DNA from: Clostridia bacterium | Lineage (GTDB): Bacteria > Bacillota > Clostridia > Lachnospirales > Lachnospiraceae | DNA length: 64,000 nucleotides | Assembly (NCBI GenBank): GCA_910574475.1 | Contig: CAJTAT010000010.1 | Coordinates: forward strand, 43,905 to 107,904 | Direction of reading: 5' to 3' | In this document: in pieces, positions 37,009-45,813 of the stretch | Numbering within the stretch: the stretch's first letter is position 1 | How the letters are laid out: every line of letters begins with the position of its first letter | The notes under the pieces: model-generated | What the model was told of the DNA's origin: nothing | Seen by the model: only the letters and a program-made list of their open reading frames with translations | The model's database searches: none | Position numbers and translations under genes: made by a program

Positions 37009-37787
37009 CAATCACTCCACACTTTCCAGGGCGCTCGTCCGCTTCTCCAGAGAGCATCTAACTTTTCTTTCTCCCGCTTGGTATCCATACACTGCCAGTA
37101 TCCGTCATGCTTGTAAGCCATCAACTGACCCATGCGGGCTACTGTCTCCAAAGGTTCCTTCTCAAAAACAGTGGAATCTCCCTCAATGTAATCAAAAATC
37201 TCTGGCTGGCAGACCATATATCCCGCATTGATACGGCTTCCATCGTCCACACTCTTTTCTCGGAAAGAGCGTATTCCGCTATCTTCACCCATCTCCAGGA
37301 CACCAAATCTCTGTTCCACATTCACAGCTGTCAGTGTCATCATCTTCCCATGAGATTGATGAAATTTTAAGAGTTCCCTAAGATTGATGTCTGACACACC
37401 GTCCCCATAGGTCAGCAGAAAGGCCTCATTCCCAATATACTTCTGTACACGCTTAATACGGCCGCCGGTCATAGTATTCAGGCCAGTATCCACCAGGGTT
37501 ACTTTCCAGGGTTCCGCCACACTGTTATGCACCTTCATACGATTTTCCCGGGTAAAGTCAAAGGTGACATCACAATTATATAAATAATAATCGGCAAACC
37601 ATTCTTTGATCACCTGCTGCTTATATCCACAGCAAATGATAAAATCGTAAAAGCCATAATAGCTATATTCCTTCATAATATGCCACAGAATAGGCTTATC
37701 CCCTATCTCCACCATAGGCTTCGGCCTTAAATGGCTCTCTTCACTGATGCGGGTACCGTAGCCTCCCGCTAAAAGTACTACTTTCAT
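37008..37787 (-). CDS. rfbF: Glucose-1-phosphate cytidylyltransferase
   Basis: 259 residues from the ATG at 37787, which has GGAGG five bases upstream; the longer frame to 37823 is rejected. LAGGYGTRISEES at 6-18 and the KPMVEIGDKPILWHIM segment identify the cytidylyltransferase group. It makes CDP-glucose, feeding RfbG. It is the first gene of the CDP-sugar set and follows a large membrane protein gene after 46 bases. Confidence 0.95.
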   Translation of the reverse strand: MKVVLLAGGYGTRISEESHLRPKPMVEIGDKPILWHIMKEYSYYGFYDFIICCGYKQQVIKEWFADYYLYNCDVTFDFTRENRMKVHNSVAEPWKVTLVDTGLNTMTGGRIKRVQKYIGNEAFLLTYGDGVSDINLRELLKFHQSHGKMMTLTAVNVEQRFGVLEMGEDSGIRSFREKSVDDGSRINAGYMVCQPEIFDYIEGDSTVFEKEPLETVARMGQLMAYKHDGYWQCMDTKREKEKLDALWRSGRAPWKVWSD

Positions 37788-37833
37788 CTTTTCCTCCATA
37801 GCCAGACAAATCGCCTGAACCATCTTCTATGTC

Positions 37834-39804
37834 CTACTCTGCAATTCTGCCATATAAGTTATAAGTTCCAGAGCCAAATCCATAGGTGCACAAGACTTCA
37901 TGAGTCTCATAAAATGGATCGATTGCCCCATTTGCACACTCTGTAATTCTCAATAAGGAGTCCTCGTCAATAAGAACACGCTCGCACTGATTCAAAAGCT
38001 CATAGGTAAAGGTCTGTCCCTCTTCCTGGGCATAGATAAAATCCCAACTGTCAAGTCCGTAAAAGCCCGTATCCCATCCCAGATAACTATAAAGCTCTGA
38101 CGTCCCCATGCCAATTGCCGGGGTATTGGCCGGTATTTCATTCTGAATGGTTGTCACCCACTCATAGACAGAGTCCATATTGCGGTTCTTTTTCCGTTCC
38201 TTCTCAAGAGAGATACCCACCGTACACGTCATAATGGCTACCAGAACTAACACTAAGGTCTGTCCTGCCACAAAAGCTCTCCCAATTCCATTTCCCATGG
38301 AATGTTTATTCCAGATGTCCTTTTTGCCAAAATACTCCGTCAAACACACAATCATAAGAACACTTGCAGGTAGAATCAGAAACAAATTGGACCTGACAGA
38401 GCGGTTAGTATAGTATACCATCTGCACAGCACACAAAATGGCGGCGGCGGACAGAAATACCATAGACTCATCTCTTTTCCTCTGTCCACATAAATCTGTG
38501 CTCAAAAGCACCAGGGCAATCCCAGTAAAGATGAGAACGCATGCCAGCATCCAAAAGCTGGGGAAGGTCTCCATCTCAATATTCTGTATATCTACAAAAG
38601 AGCTCCCGTAAGGGAAGATAAAGTTTTTAATTGAGATAAATTTTCCTGACACAATCAAATTATATAGCCCTACCAGGCAATAAGCTCCCACAAAGGCCAA
38701 CGGAAAATAAAGCAGGGTTTTCGCCGCCTTTTTCCACAGAATAGCCTCCCTGACTGAATAGCTCTGGAACAGGGATACAAGTTCACTGCCCACAAAAGCC
38801 AGAATACAGCCTAATCCCGTCTCCAGGTTCCACATCAGGGAAAGGGTAAGCAGCACAACACTGACTGCCACTTCAAGCTTCGTATTTATCTTTCTTCCTT
38901 TCCGTTTCCAGACAATCCATGCCAGCACAAAGCCGGGAAAGAGAAGACGACTGGGATAAGTCTGCAGATAAATATTAGCCCACAGTGCGGTCATTGGGGC
39001 AATCAGCCCTATCCCTCCCAGGACTTTCAGCCATGTACGGGATGTCAAATGGTGAAGCACATAAAAATAGCAGAGCATACTAACTACAGTCAGAGCAGCC
39101 ATGACCGCCGCAAAAGCCTTATAATTTCCTCCCAACAGTTTGATAAAAGGCGCCAGCAGAATCCCATAAAACCCATACAGGCCAGAATTGACCCCATCAA
39201 AAGGTTGCATCCTCAATGCCCGGTATACAGGGCCATAATAGGCATGTACATGATACTGGTTAAAATACGTATTAAAAGAATTGGGCTGATAGACTGCATA
39301 TCCTGCCGCCACTGCCAGAATCAGATACAGGGGCCACAACTTTCTATTCTTTCCTTTTTTCCATCCTGTCTTTCTAAGCAACAGCCATATTATCCCCAAA
39401 AGAAGCACAGACGCCCCCAAAACCACAGTCTCTATCGTCTTACTTGCATGATAAGGCATGTACGAATCATTGGCATAGATCACATTCTTTTCCCACAGAA
39501 AGACTGCGCTTCCCACTACAAAGAACAGAGCAAGAGCAGACAGTTCAAGAGCTGTCTCTCTTTTTGAACTGTCAGACGTCTGCATATAAGGAAGCATCCC
39601 CCGGAACACAAACTGTAAACCTATGAATGAAAAAAAAGCAAGAAACACGGAAGAAATATAATATAAAATATCATAGTTTACGGATGGGGGAACAAGGCTT
39701 CTTAGCACATCTGTATACAGCCAGACAAGTCCCCAGAGGACTTCCAGCAGCAGCATAGTGCACACAGAAAGCAAATTTACAATTTTTCTCTGATCATTTA
39801 TCAT
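37834..39804 (-). CDS. Large polytopic membrane protein, GT-C-like
   Basis: 656 residues with about 14 membrane segments and a C-terminal soluble domain of roughly 120 residues. The first large outer loop includes NTYFNQYHVHAYYGPVYRAL, the position of donor-binding acidic/aromatic residues in GT-C transferases, but no clear DxD was found. I do not recognise a named family. GGAG precedes the ATG by nine bases, and the start overlaps the stop of the previous membrane gene by four (ATGA). Probably an outer-face glycosyltransferase using a polyprenol-phosphate sugar. Confidence 0.72.
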   Translation of the reverse strand: MINDQRKIVNLLSVCTMLLLEVLWGLVWLYTDVLRSLVPPSVNYDILYYISSVFLAFFSFIGLQFVFRGMLPYMQTSDSSKRETALELSALALFFVVGSAVFLWEKNVIYANDSYMPYHASKTIETVVLGASVLLLGIIWLLLRKTGWKKGKNRKLWPLYLILAVAAGYAVYQPNSFNTYFNQYHVHAYYGPVYRALRMQPFDGVNSGLYGFYGILLAPFIKLLGGNYKAFAAVMAALTVVSMLCYFYVLHHLTSRTWLKVLGGIGLIAPMTALWANIYLQTYPSRLLFPGFVLAWIVWKRKGRKINTKLEVAVSVVLLTLSLMWNLETGLGCILAFVGSELVSLFQSYSVREAILWKKAAKTLLYFPLAFVGAYCLVGLYNLIVSGKFISIKNFIFPYGSSFVDIQNIEMETFPSFWMLACVLIFTGIALVLLSTDLCGQRKRDESMVFLSAAAILCAVQMVYYTNRSVRSNLFLILPASVLMIVCLTEYFGKKDIWNKHSMGNGIGRAFVAGQTLVLVLVAIMTCTVGISLEKERKKNRNMDSVYEWVTTIQNEIPANTPAIGMGTSELYSYLGWDTGFYGLDSWDFIYAQEEGQTFTYELLNQCERVLIDEDSLLRITECANGAIDPFYETHEVLCTYGFGSGTYNLYGRIAE

Positions 39805-41258
39805 CTCTGTAATCTCCTAATAGTAAGTTCCAATCCATCCATTCCCAACAAAATAAAGACAGGAACGAAGTTTACCAGATACCGGGAGCGGGTCTCCCAG
39901 AGCAAAAGAAACAAAAACACGCCAAAGACAGCCAACTGAAAAGCAATCATTTCCCTCTGACTGCCCTTTTCCAAAAGATTTCTCAAGAGAGACAGCAAGA
40001 TTCCCCCCAGCAAAAGGAACTGTACTGCATTGCAATACTTATAAGTTTTCTCATAATTTACTCCATCATACAGAACCCAGGAGTGAAGCTTACTCTCCTT
40101 AACAGGCTCCCGCATAAGCTTTTCCGGTGCGAAGTAGACGCCGTCCCCCCAGGTAATAATGATTTTATCCTTCAGATGGGCAATCATGCCTGACACTCCA
40201 TACTCTTTTAGCTTCTTTTGGATAAATTCTCTGTCAACAGCCTTTTTCGCTTCCTTCCCTTCTACCGCCGCAGTCATGAAATACACGTCAAAATTATAGC
40301 CTCCGCTGCCTTCCAGCCCCATAGCCAGCCAGTGCTCCACGGGGAATTCATTTCTCTCCACATCGGCAGGATTTTTAATCAGAATATTTCTGGGAACTAT
40401 GGTAAGCAGCATAACTGTCAGCAAAAAAGGCACGATTAGCATTGCGCTCTTTTTCACATACTCTTTGAAGCTGTCTTTCTGAAGCCATATGTGAATCAGA
40501 AGAGCTACAAGAATCACACCCAGGCTGCCCTTCATCTTATATCCCATTCCCAGAACAAAGGCGGCGGGCAGCAAAAAACGGCAGTCCTTTTTTCGCAGTT
40601 CATACAAAAGAAAGGTTCCCGTCACAAAAGGTAAAGCAAAGGTGTCTGTATAGAAAATAGGCGCATGCATATAAAAGGGCAAAAAGAGCGCGCAGAGAAC
40701 AAGCGCCAGAAAGGCACGGGGGAACCCATACAGCCGTCTGACAAGAAGGAAAAAGAAAACCATCCCTGCCATGAGCAGAACCACATTTACGATCACCCCC
40801 AGTGTAATATAAGGGCAGATTCCTCCAAATAGCTTAAACACACCGGCCAGGAAGAGGCAGACTGCCACATTATTCGGGTATGTGGTAAAATACCAGTTGC
40901 TGTCCTCGGACAAGGCGCCGTTTTCTACGATTTCAATGGCTCCCTGATAGACAGATCCAAAATCCCAGCCAGGGTAAACCCGCAGAGACATACCTGTATA
41001 GAAAAGCCCTGCTGCCATCACAAGTAATAAAACTGCCGAACAAATCAGCCAGAACCTTTCCTGTTGCCAAAGCTTATACAATAATTTTTTTGCCAGAAAT
41101 ATTCCCGCTATCAATAAGACACAGAGCGCCACTGCCAGAACGCCTATTTTCTTACTCTCACTAAATGATACGAGGGACAAAAATATAACGCAGCACCAGA
41201 TTCCTGCAAAGACTACAGAAAACAGCAGCACTGCCCAACGTTGTACTTTATCCAACAT
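39801..41258 (-). CDS. ArnT/PMT-like (GT-C) membrane glycosyltransferase
   Basis: 485 residues from the ATG at 41258, with AAGGAAAG upstream. There are about 11 membrane segments, and a first outer loop with YPGWDFGSVYQGA, where the aspartate fits the donor-binding site of dolichyl/polyprenyl-phosphate mannosyltransferase-like GT-C enzymes. YTDTFALPFVTGTFLLYEL follows a typical GT39/83 pattern. The start overlaps the previous gene by 11 bases. Likely donor: a polyprenol-phosphate sugar made by the GT2 at 32946. Confidence 0.78.
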   Translation of the reverse strand: MLDKVQRWAVLLFSVVFAGIWCCVIFLSLVSFSESKKIGVLAVALCVLLIAGIFLAKKLLYKLWQQERFWLICSAVLLLVMAAGLFYTGMSLRVYPGWDFGSVYQGAIEIVENGALSEDSNWYFTTYPNNVAVCLFLAGVFKLFGGICPYITLGVIVNVVLLMAGMVFFFLLVRRLYGFPRAFLALVLCALFLPFYMHAPIFYTDTFALPFVTGTFLLYELRKKDCRFLLPAAFVLGMGYKMKGSLGVILVALLIHIWLQKDSFKEYVKKSAMLIVPFLLTVMLLTIVPRNILIKNPADVERNEFPVEHWLAMGLEGSGGYNFDVYFMTAAVEGKEAKKAVDREFIQKKLKEYGVSGMIAHLKDKIIITWGDGVYFAPEKLMREPVKESKLHSWVLYDGVNYEKTYKYCNAVQFLLLGGILLSLLRNLLEKGSQREMIAFQLAVFGVFLFLLLWETRSRYLVNFVPVFILLGMDGLELTIRRLQR

Positions 41259-42462
41259 CTCTTTCCTTTCTTTTACCAAAACATACCAGATATACAATCA
41301 AAAACAAAAGCGCCATCTGAAGGCTCATGAGGGCATAGTCCATATTTAACAGAATTAAAACTGCAATCCACATTCCGGCAGCCAGAAAGCTTCTGGATTT
41401 TGCCAGGGAGTAAATCGCGATTCCCAAAAATAATAGGGTAAAGCAGATTCCCACTGGAACAGAAAATCGTAATATTGCGTTCAGAAATAAGTTGTGAGCG
41501 TTATTCACATACCACCCCTCTGCCACCTCAATGGCAGACTCGCCAAAACGCATGCCCCATCCTTCAGGATGCTTTTTAATAATCTCCAATGCGGTGGGCC
41601 AAATACGGGTTCTTCCTCCAAGGCTCATAAAATCCCGCTCTGCCAGGGCATAGTACCCAACCACGCATCCCATGATACAAAATGCTCCAATTCCAACGAT
41701 ATATCCTATTTTTAAATGAAAATCTTTCCAGTCAATCTTGTCCAAAATACTCCCCACAAAAATCAGAAGTACGCCGGCCACCCCAATCCAGGAGTGAGTC
41801 AAGTATAAGCAGGCGAGAAGCACAAGGAGGCTCAACCCAAAGGTAACAAGATTCTTAAATTTCTCACGATAGGCCACAAAGAGAGCCACAAACAGCACAA
41901 GCATCAGTGCATACTCGCTCTTATGGCTGTAGATCCAGTAATGGCGCGCCTCATAAAAGCTGTCCGGGATGGCATAAAAGATAAACTGATTGTTGCAGAT
42001 AATCAGGTTCGTATAACCCAACACATAATATACAAGGCTTCCAATATTAGACAGTACAATACAATGGATGAGAAACCGTATCAGATCTTGTCCTTCTTCC
42101 TCTAATTTTATCTCACACAAAAGGAGAACCAAAAACAGAAGGAAAGCAACTGTATTATTGATCTGTTCCCAATACCAGTGAAGATATCTATAATTAAAGT
42201 AAATGGATAACAGGTTGTACAAACCTAAGATTCCCAGGTACAGGCCACAAATCAAAGATATTTTTCTCTGTTTCCCCCAATTTTGCCAAAGCTTGAGCCC
42301 CATATAAATCACCAGGAAAAGATATGCCCAGGAAAATCCCTCATAATAGGCGCTTTGGTATACATCGGTATGGGGGCTGTAAAATGCCGGAAACAGCAAG
42401 GCAAATACAAAAAATCCCTTTAATACCCAGGATGCAACATCTTGCTTTTTCAACCATTCCAT
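41248..42462 (-). CDS. O-antigen ligase/polymerase-like membrane protein
   Basis: 404 residues, about 11 membrane segments, Wzy_C/WaaL type. The diagnostic large outer loop near 280-335 contains GGRTRIWPTALEIIKKHPEGWG and ends NNAHNLFLNAILR, the arginine and histidine motifs of this family (segments shortened to the recognisable parts). It could polymerise or ligate lipid-linked oligosaccharides. It lies between the GtrII-like and ArnT-like genes of the middle operon. A second protein of the same superfamily is encoded at 58196. Confidence 0.85.
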   Translation of the reverse strand: MEWLKKQDVASWVLKGFFVFALLFPAFYSPHTDVYQSAYYEGFSWAYLFLVIYMGLKLWQNWGKQRKISLICGLYLGILGLYNLLSIYFNYRYLHWYWEQINNTVAFLLFLVLLLCEIKLEEEGQDLIRFLIHCIVLSNIGSLVYYVLGYTNLIICNNQFIFYAIPDSFYEARHYWIYSHKSEYALMLVLFVALFVAYREKFKNLVTFGLSLLVLLACLYLTHSWIGVAGVLLIFVGSILDKIDWKDFHLKIGYIVGIGAFCIMGCVVGYYALAERDFMSLGGRTRIWPTALEIIKKHPEGWGMRFGESAIEVAEGWYVNNAHNLFLNAILRFSVPVGICFTLLFLGIAIYSLAKSRSFLAAGMWIAVLILLNMDYALMSLQMALLFLIVYLVCFGKRKERDVG

Positions 42463-42489
42463 TCTAAAGTTCTCCTCTTTTCATCCAAC

Positions 42490-44163
42490 CTATTCCCAAT
42501 AGTCTCTAAAGTTCACTATAATATAGTCTCCCCTGTCAACAATATATCCATTCCTTGGATAGCTGGGAACATTGTTGTCGATCACGTACTGTGTGGCTTC
42601 TTCCCCTTTTTGATCGTAATCTGCCACCTGATAACTAAGCCCATAGTACCGGAACAGTCTTGGCATGGCTTCTCTCAACTGCCTGTTCCCGTCAGCCGCC
42701 CAGGCAATAATAGAGTTTACATTTGTTTCGGGGATCTTGCTCCAAAATATATAATAGTTCGTATAGATCTGTTCATAACTCTTTCCCAGGAAACAGGCGT
42801 ACAGATGGGCATACAGCTTCCATTTCCAACTTTCCTGGGGCACTGAAATAGCCTTTGAGAGCTCCTGGCTCAGCTCATATCTTCCTGTAAAAACAATGGG
42901 TTTGCTCACATCAAAGTTCTCCTGTAGATCCAGTGAGACACTGCGAACCACATTAGCTTCCTCCTCGGAGCGTAAATGATTCAGGGTGAGAAAATAATTC
43001 AGATTCACAGCCTGACGAATGCAGAGCAGGCAGCAGATTCCCACAGCCACAGGGTAAACCCATTTTAAATATCTGTTTTGAAGTTTCCACAGGAAGTTCA
43101 CCAGCATCATCAGAGTAAAAGCCACGAAAACCGCGAAAACCTGACAGGCACGATAGGGAGTGCATAAGCCCTGAAAAAGGGAAAGCAGCACAAGGGAAAA
43201 TAACATTCCGAAAGCGGAAAGCAAGCCTCCCCAGTTTTTCTTTTTCCAAAATAAAAGCCAGCAAAGTACAAGAAAAATCAGAACGGACACACAGAGCTCC
43301 ATAATTGGCAGATAGAGAATTCCATTCATAATATATTTCTGCAGAATGGCTTCTGCCAGCTCCTTTATATGTTCCAGTACATTCTTGCTTCCCCAGAGAA
43401 TCCCTGTCTCTCCATTGCCCCCTTTGGGAAGATGAAGAATCAGCAGAAGCAAATTGTGCACAATCGACTTTAGAATGATACCCGTCGCCAAAACGCCTGC
43501 ATAGACAGATCCCTGGCGAATGACTTCTCCAATCTCTTTTTCTTTCTCTTCACCGTAAAGGCTCTGTAAAGCCAGAACAGAAAACACCAGACAAATGTAT
43601 GCCAGGGCTACCGATTCATAATAAGAGCTTACCAGCATCATCAGACCTGCTGCAAAAAGCAGTCGAAGGGCACGGAAGCTCCCGTGAACCTCTTCCCAAA
43701 TAATAAGAAGAGCTACTGATGAGCAAAAAAATCCTGCACATACGCTTAAATTTGAGGTGGTATACTCCCATATCTCGTTCATCAGGGGATAGGAAACTAA
43801 AATACATGAAAAAATAATGTATCCCGCCTGATTCAAGTTATCCTGAACAATTCTTCTAAATAAAACACAATAATTTATGGCCGCCCAGAGAAACAAAAAC
43901 AGGGCAATCAGATCAATGGCAAAGGAGTTATAAATCCATTTATCGTGGTATCCGAAGAGTTTTGACCAAAATACGCTGGTAAATCTTCCAGCTCTCAGCA
44001 ACACATTTCCGTCTCCCACATACCAGTCTCCATATATATCGTCAATGCTGACAGAAAGATTTGTGGCAGCATACCCAAAGCTAAGGACTGTCACAAACAA
44101 CAGGCAAATCATATAAATATGATTTTTAATAAAATATTCTACTTCTCTTTTGTACATACTCAC
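42490..44163 (-). CDS. GtrII-like membrane glucosyltransferase
   Basis: 557 residues, about 11 membrane segments and a C-terminal soluble tail. SIDDIYGDWYVGDGNVLLRAGR after the first helix, and the overall length, resemble the glucosyltransferase GtrII family that adds side-chain glucose from undecaprenyl-phosphate glucose (motif quoted in part: DDIYGDW). GTG start at 44163 with AGGAGG eight bases upstream. It is the first gene of the middle leftward operon and follows the promoter at 44229-44258. Together with GtrA- and GtrB-like genes, all three parts of a Gtr system occur in the window. Confidence 0.75.
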   Translation of the reverse strand: MSMYKREVEYFIKNHIYMICLLFVTVLSFGYAATNLSVSIDDIYGDWYVGDGNVLLRAGRFTSVFWSKLFGYHDKWIYNSFAIDLIALFLFLWAAINYCVLFRRIVQDNLNQAGYIIFSCILVSYPLMNEIWEYTTSNLSVCAGFFCSSVALLIIWEEVHGSFRALRLLFAAGLMMLVSSYYESVALAYICLVFSVLALQSLYGEEKEKEIGEVIRQGSVYAGVLATGIILKSIVHNLLLLILHLPKGGNGETGILWGSKNVLEHIKELAEAILQKYIMNGILYLPIMELCVSVLIFLVLCWLLFWKKKNWGGLLSAFGMLFSLVLLSLFQGLCTPYRACQVFAVFVAFTLMMLVNFLWKLQNRYLKWVYPVAVGICCLLCIRQAVNLNYFLTLNHLRSEEEANVVRSVSLDLQENFDVSKPIVFTGRYELSQELSKAISVPQESWKWKLYAHLYACFLGKSYEQIYTNYYIFWSKIPETNVNSIIAWAADGNRQLREAMPRLFRYYGLSYQVADYDQKGEEATQYVIDNNVPSYPRNGYIVDRGDYIIVNFRDYWE

Positions 44164-44228
44164 GGTGGATTCCTCCTAATATATAAGCGCCGCTTCTCTC
44201 CTGTCGGCACACATGAGCCTATTGTCTC

Positions 44229-44258
44229 ATTATATACCATTCACTTAACATTTGACAA
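44229..44258 (-). promoter_or_regulatory. Leftward promoter of the middle operon
   Basis: On the minus strand TTGTCA (44253-44258), an 18-base spacer and a perfect TATAAT (44229-44234). Its -35 box is nearly the same stretch as the -35 box of the rightward promoter, so only one polymerase can probably bind at a time. Confidence 0.75.
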
Positions 44259-44280
44259 GCAATCCTAAATCTTTTATGAT
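44252..44280 (+). promoter_or_regulatory. Rightward promoter of initiating transferase 2
   Basis: TTGACA (44252-44257), 17-base spacer, TATGAT (44275-44280). It points at the sugar transferase whose ATG is at 44330 and shares five bases of its -35 box with the leftward promoter. Confidence 0.75.
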
Positions 44281-44329
44281 ACACAATAGAAAGATTTGCT
44301 AATTTACTTGTAAAAGAAGGAACCCGTTT

Positions 44330-45757
44330 ATGTCTAATATCAGTCAAAAGCAGCGTTTTATTCAAAATTATACCTTTCTGGCACTGGAGTGTGTCTGTAT
44401 TATTCTTTCCTTCACCCTGGGAATTTTAACCCGGGGCGCTGAGGCAAGCTATCATACCTATTCTAACACTTACATTACTACCATTGCCTGCATCCTCTTT
44501 TTCCATCTATTGTCCTATTACCTCTTTGACTGGAACACAAATATTTTCAAGCGGGGATATTATGTTGAATTTATCGCAGTGTGCAAATACAATCTTGTCC
44601 TGATTTTCATGCTGGGATTCTTTCTCTATGTAGGAAAACTGGGGGACTTCTCCCGTCTGGTATTCGTGTATTTTTTCTTCTACAATATTGTCCTGACTTA
44701 TGTGGGACATGTACTCCTAAAGGAGTTTTTTACTTCCGTCTACAAGACAAGCTCAAGCAGCAACAAGATGTTTGTCATTACTACCTCTTCTTATGCTGAA
44801 ATGCTTTTGGAGCGGTTCTCCTCATCTCCTGAATGGAGTTTTGAGGTGACGGGGATTGCCCTGCTGGACGATCAGGCGATTCAAAAGATGGGTGATAAAA
44901 TCGCCGGTATCCCGATCATTGCCCACAAGGAAGACTTATTCGAACAATTCAAAACAAAAGTTGTAGATGAAATATTTATTCACCTTCCCAACTTTCCCAA
45001 AGAAAAACTGGAAGAATTGATTATCAAATTCGAGAGTATGGGTATCACCGTCCATGTAAACATTGACTATTTTAACAATGTCATGGCTCATAAGACCACA
45101 GAAGTCTTTGCCGGATTCACTGTACTCTCCTATGAGGCAAGCACTTTTGATTACCGGCGCCTTTTAGTCAAGCGTATCCTGGATATTCTTGGAGCTCTGG
45201 TGGGGCTCACCATCACGCTTGTTCTCACTCCATTTATCGCTTTGGCTATTAAGCTTGATTCCAGAGGGCCAATCCTCTTTTCCCAGACACGTGTGGGGAA
45301 AAATGGACGCTATTTCAAGCTGTATAAATTTCGCTCCATGTATACGGACGCCGAGGAGAGAAAAAAAGAGCTCATGTCACAGAATACTATGACCGGCCCT
45401 ATGTTCAAGGTGGAAAATGATCCCAGAATTACCCGGGTGGGAGCTTTCCTTCGAAAGACAAGCCTGGACGAGCTGCCCCAATTCTACAATATTTTAATCG
45501 GAAATATGAGCCTGGTTGGCACCAGGCCTCCAACGGTAGACGAGTTCAAGCAGTACGATCTCTATTTCCGAAGACGCCTCAGTATCAAACCAGGCCTTAC
45601 TGGCCTGTGGCAGGTGAGTGGAAGAAGTGAGATCACAGATTTTCAGGAAGTGGTAAAGCTCGATCTGGAATATATTGACAACTGGTCCCTGACTTCCGAC
45701 ATGCGCATCATATTGATGACTATCTGGGTGGTCGTTATGAAGAAAGGGGCCAGGTGA
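44330..45757 (+). CDS. Polyprenyl-phosphate sugar-1-phosphate transferase (initiating enzyme 2)
   Basis: 475 residues. Four N-terminal membrane segments (about 12-135), a Rossmann-like middle domain, then a sugar transferase domain from about 280 (VKRILDILGALVG, YKFRSMYTDAEERK, KTSLDELPQFYNIL, LVGTRPPTVDEF, PGLTGLWQVSGRS). LVGTRPPT and LWQVSGRS are closer to the CpsE/WcaJ/GumD group than to initiating enzyme 1, which has LVGPRPE and AQINGYRG. It is the only gene in its rightward unit. Two initiating enzymes support the presence of two separate glycans. Confidence 0.94.
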   Translation: MSNISQKQRFIQNYTFLALECVCIILSFTLGILTRGAEASYHTYSNTYITTIACILFFHLLSYYLFDWNTNIFKRGYYVEFIAVCKYNLVLIFMLGFFLYVGKLGDFSRLVFVYFFFYNIVLTYVGHVLLKEFFTSVYKTSSSSNKMFVITTSSYAEMLLERFSSSPEWSFEVTGIALLDDQAIQKMGDKIAGIPIIAHKEDLFEQFKTKVVDEIFIHLPNFPKEKLEELIIKFESMGITVHVNIDYFNNVMAHKTTEVFAGFTVLSYEASTFDYRRLLVKRILDILGALVGLTITLVLTPFIALAIKLDSRGPILFSQTRVGKNGRYFKLYKFRSMYTDAEERKKELMSQNTMTGPMFKVENDPRITRVGAFLRKTSLDELPQFYNILIGNMSLVGTRPPTVDEFKQYDLYFRRRLSIKPGLTGLWQVSGRSEITDFQEVVKLDLEYIDNWSLTSDMRIILMTIWVVVMKKGAR

Positions 45758-45813
45758 GTGCTTATAACCAGACCCCTGAGGGAAGTTCCTCTCCTCACAG
45801 GCATTGGCAAGAG

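Noticed and set aside
44219..44289. Invertible promoter switch
   Set aside because: The flanking inverted repeats are only seven bases and no recombinase gene is present; kept only as a note to the divergent promoter finding.
45758..45813. Terminator between the convergent initiating transferase 2 and GT4 genes
   Set aside because: Only four-base GAGG/CCTC arms and no T-run; too weak to call.
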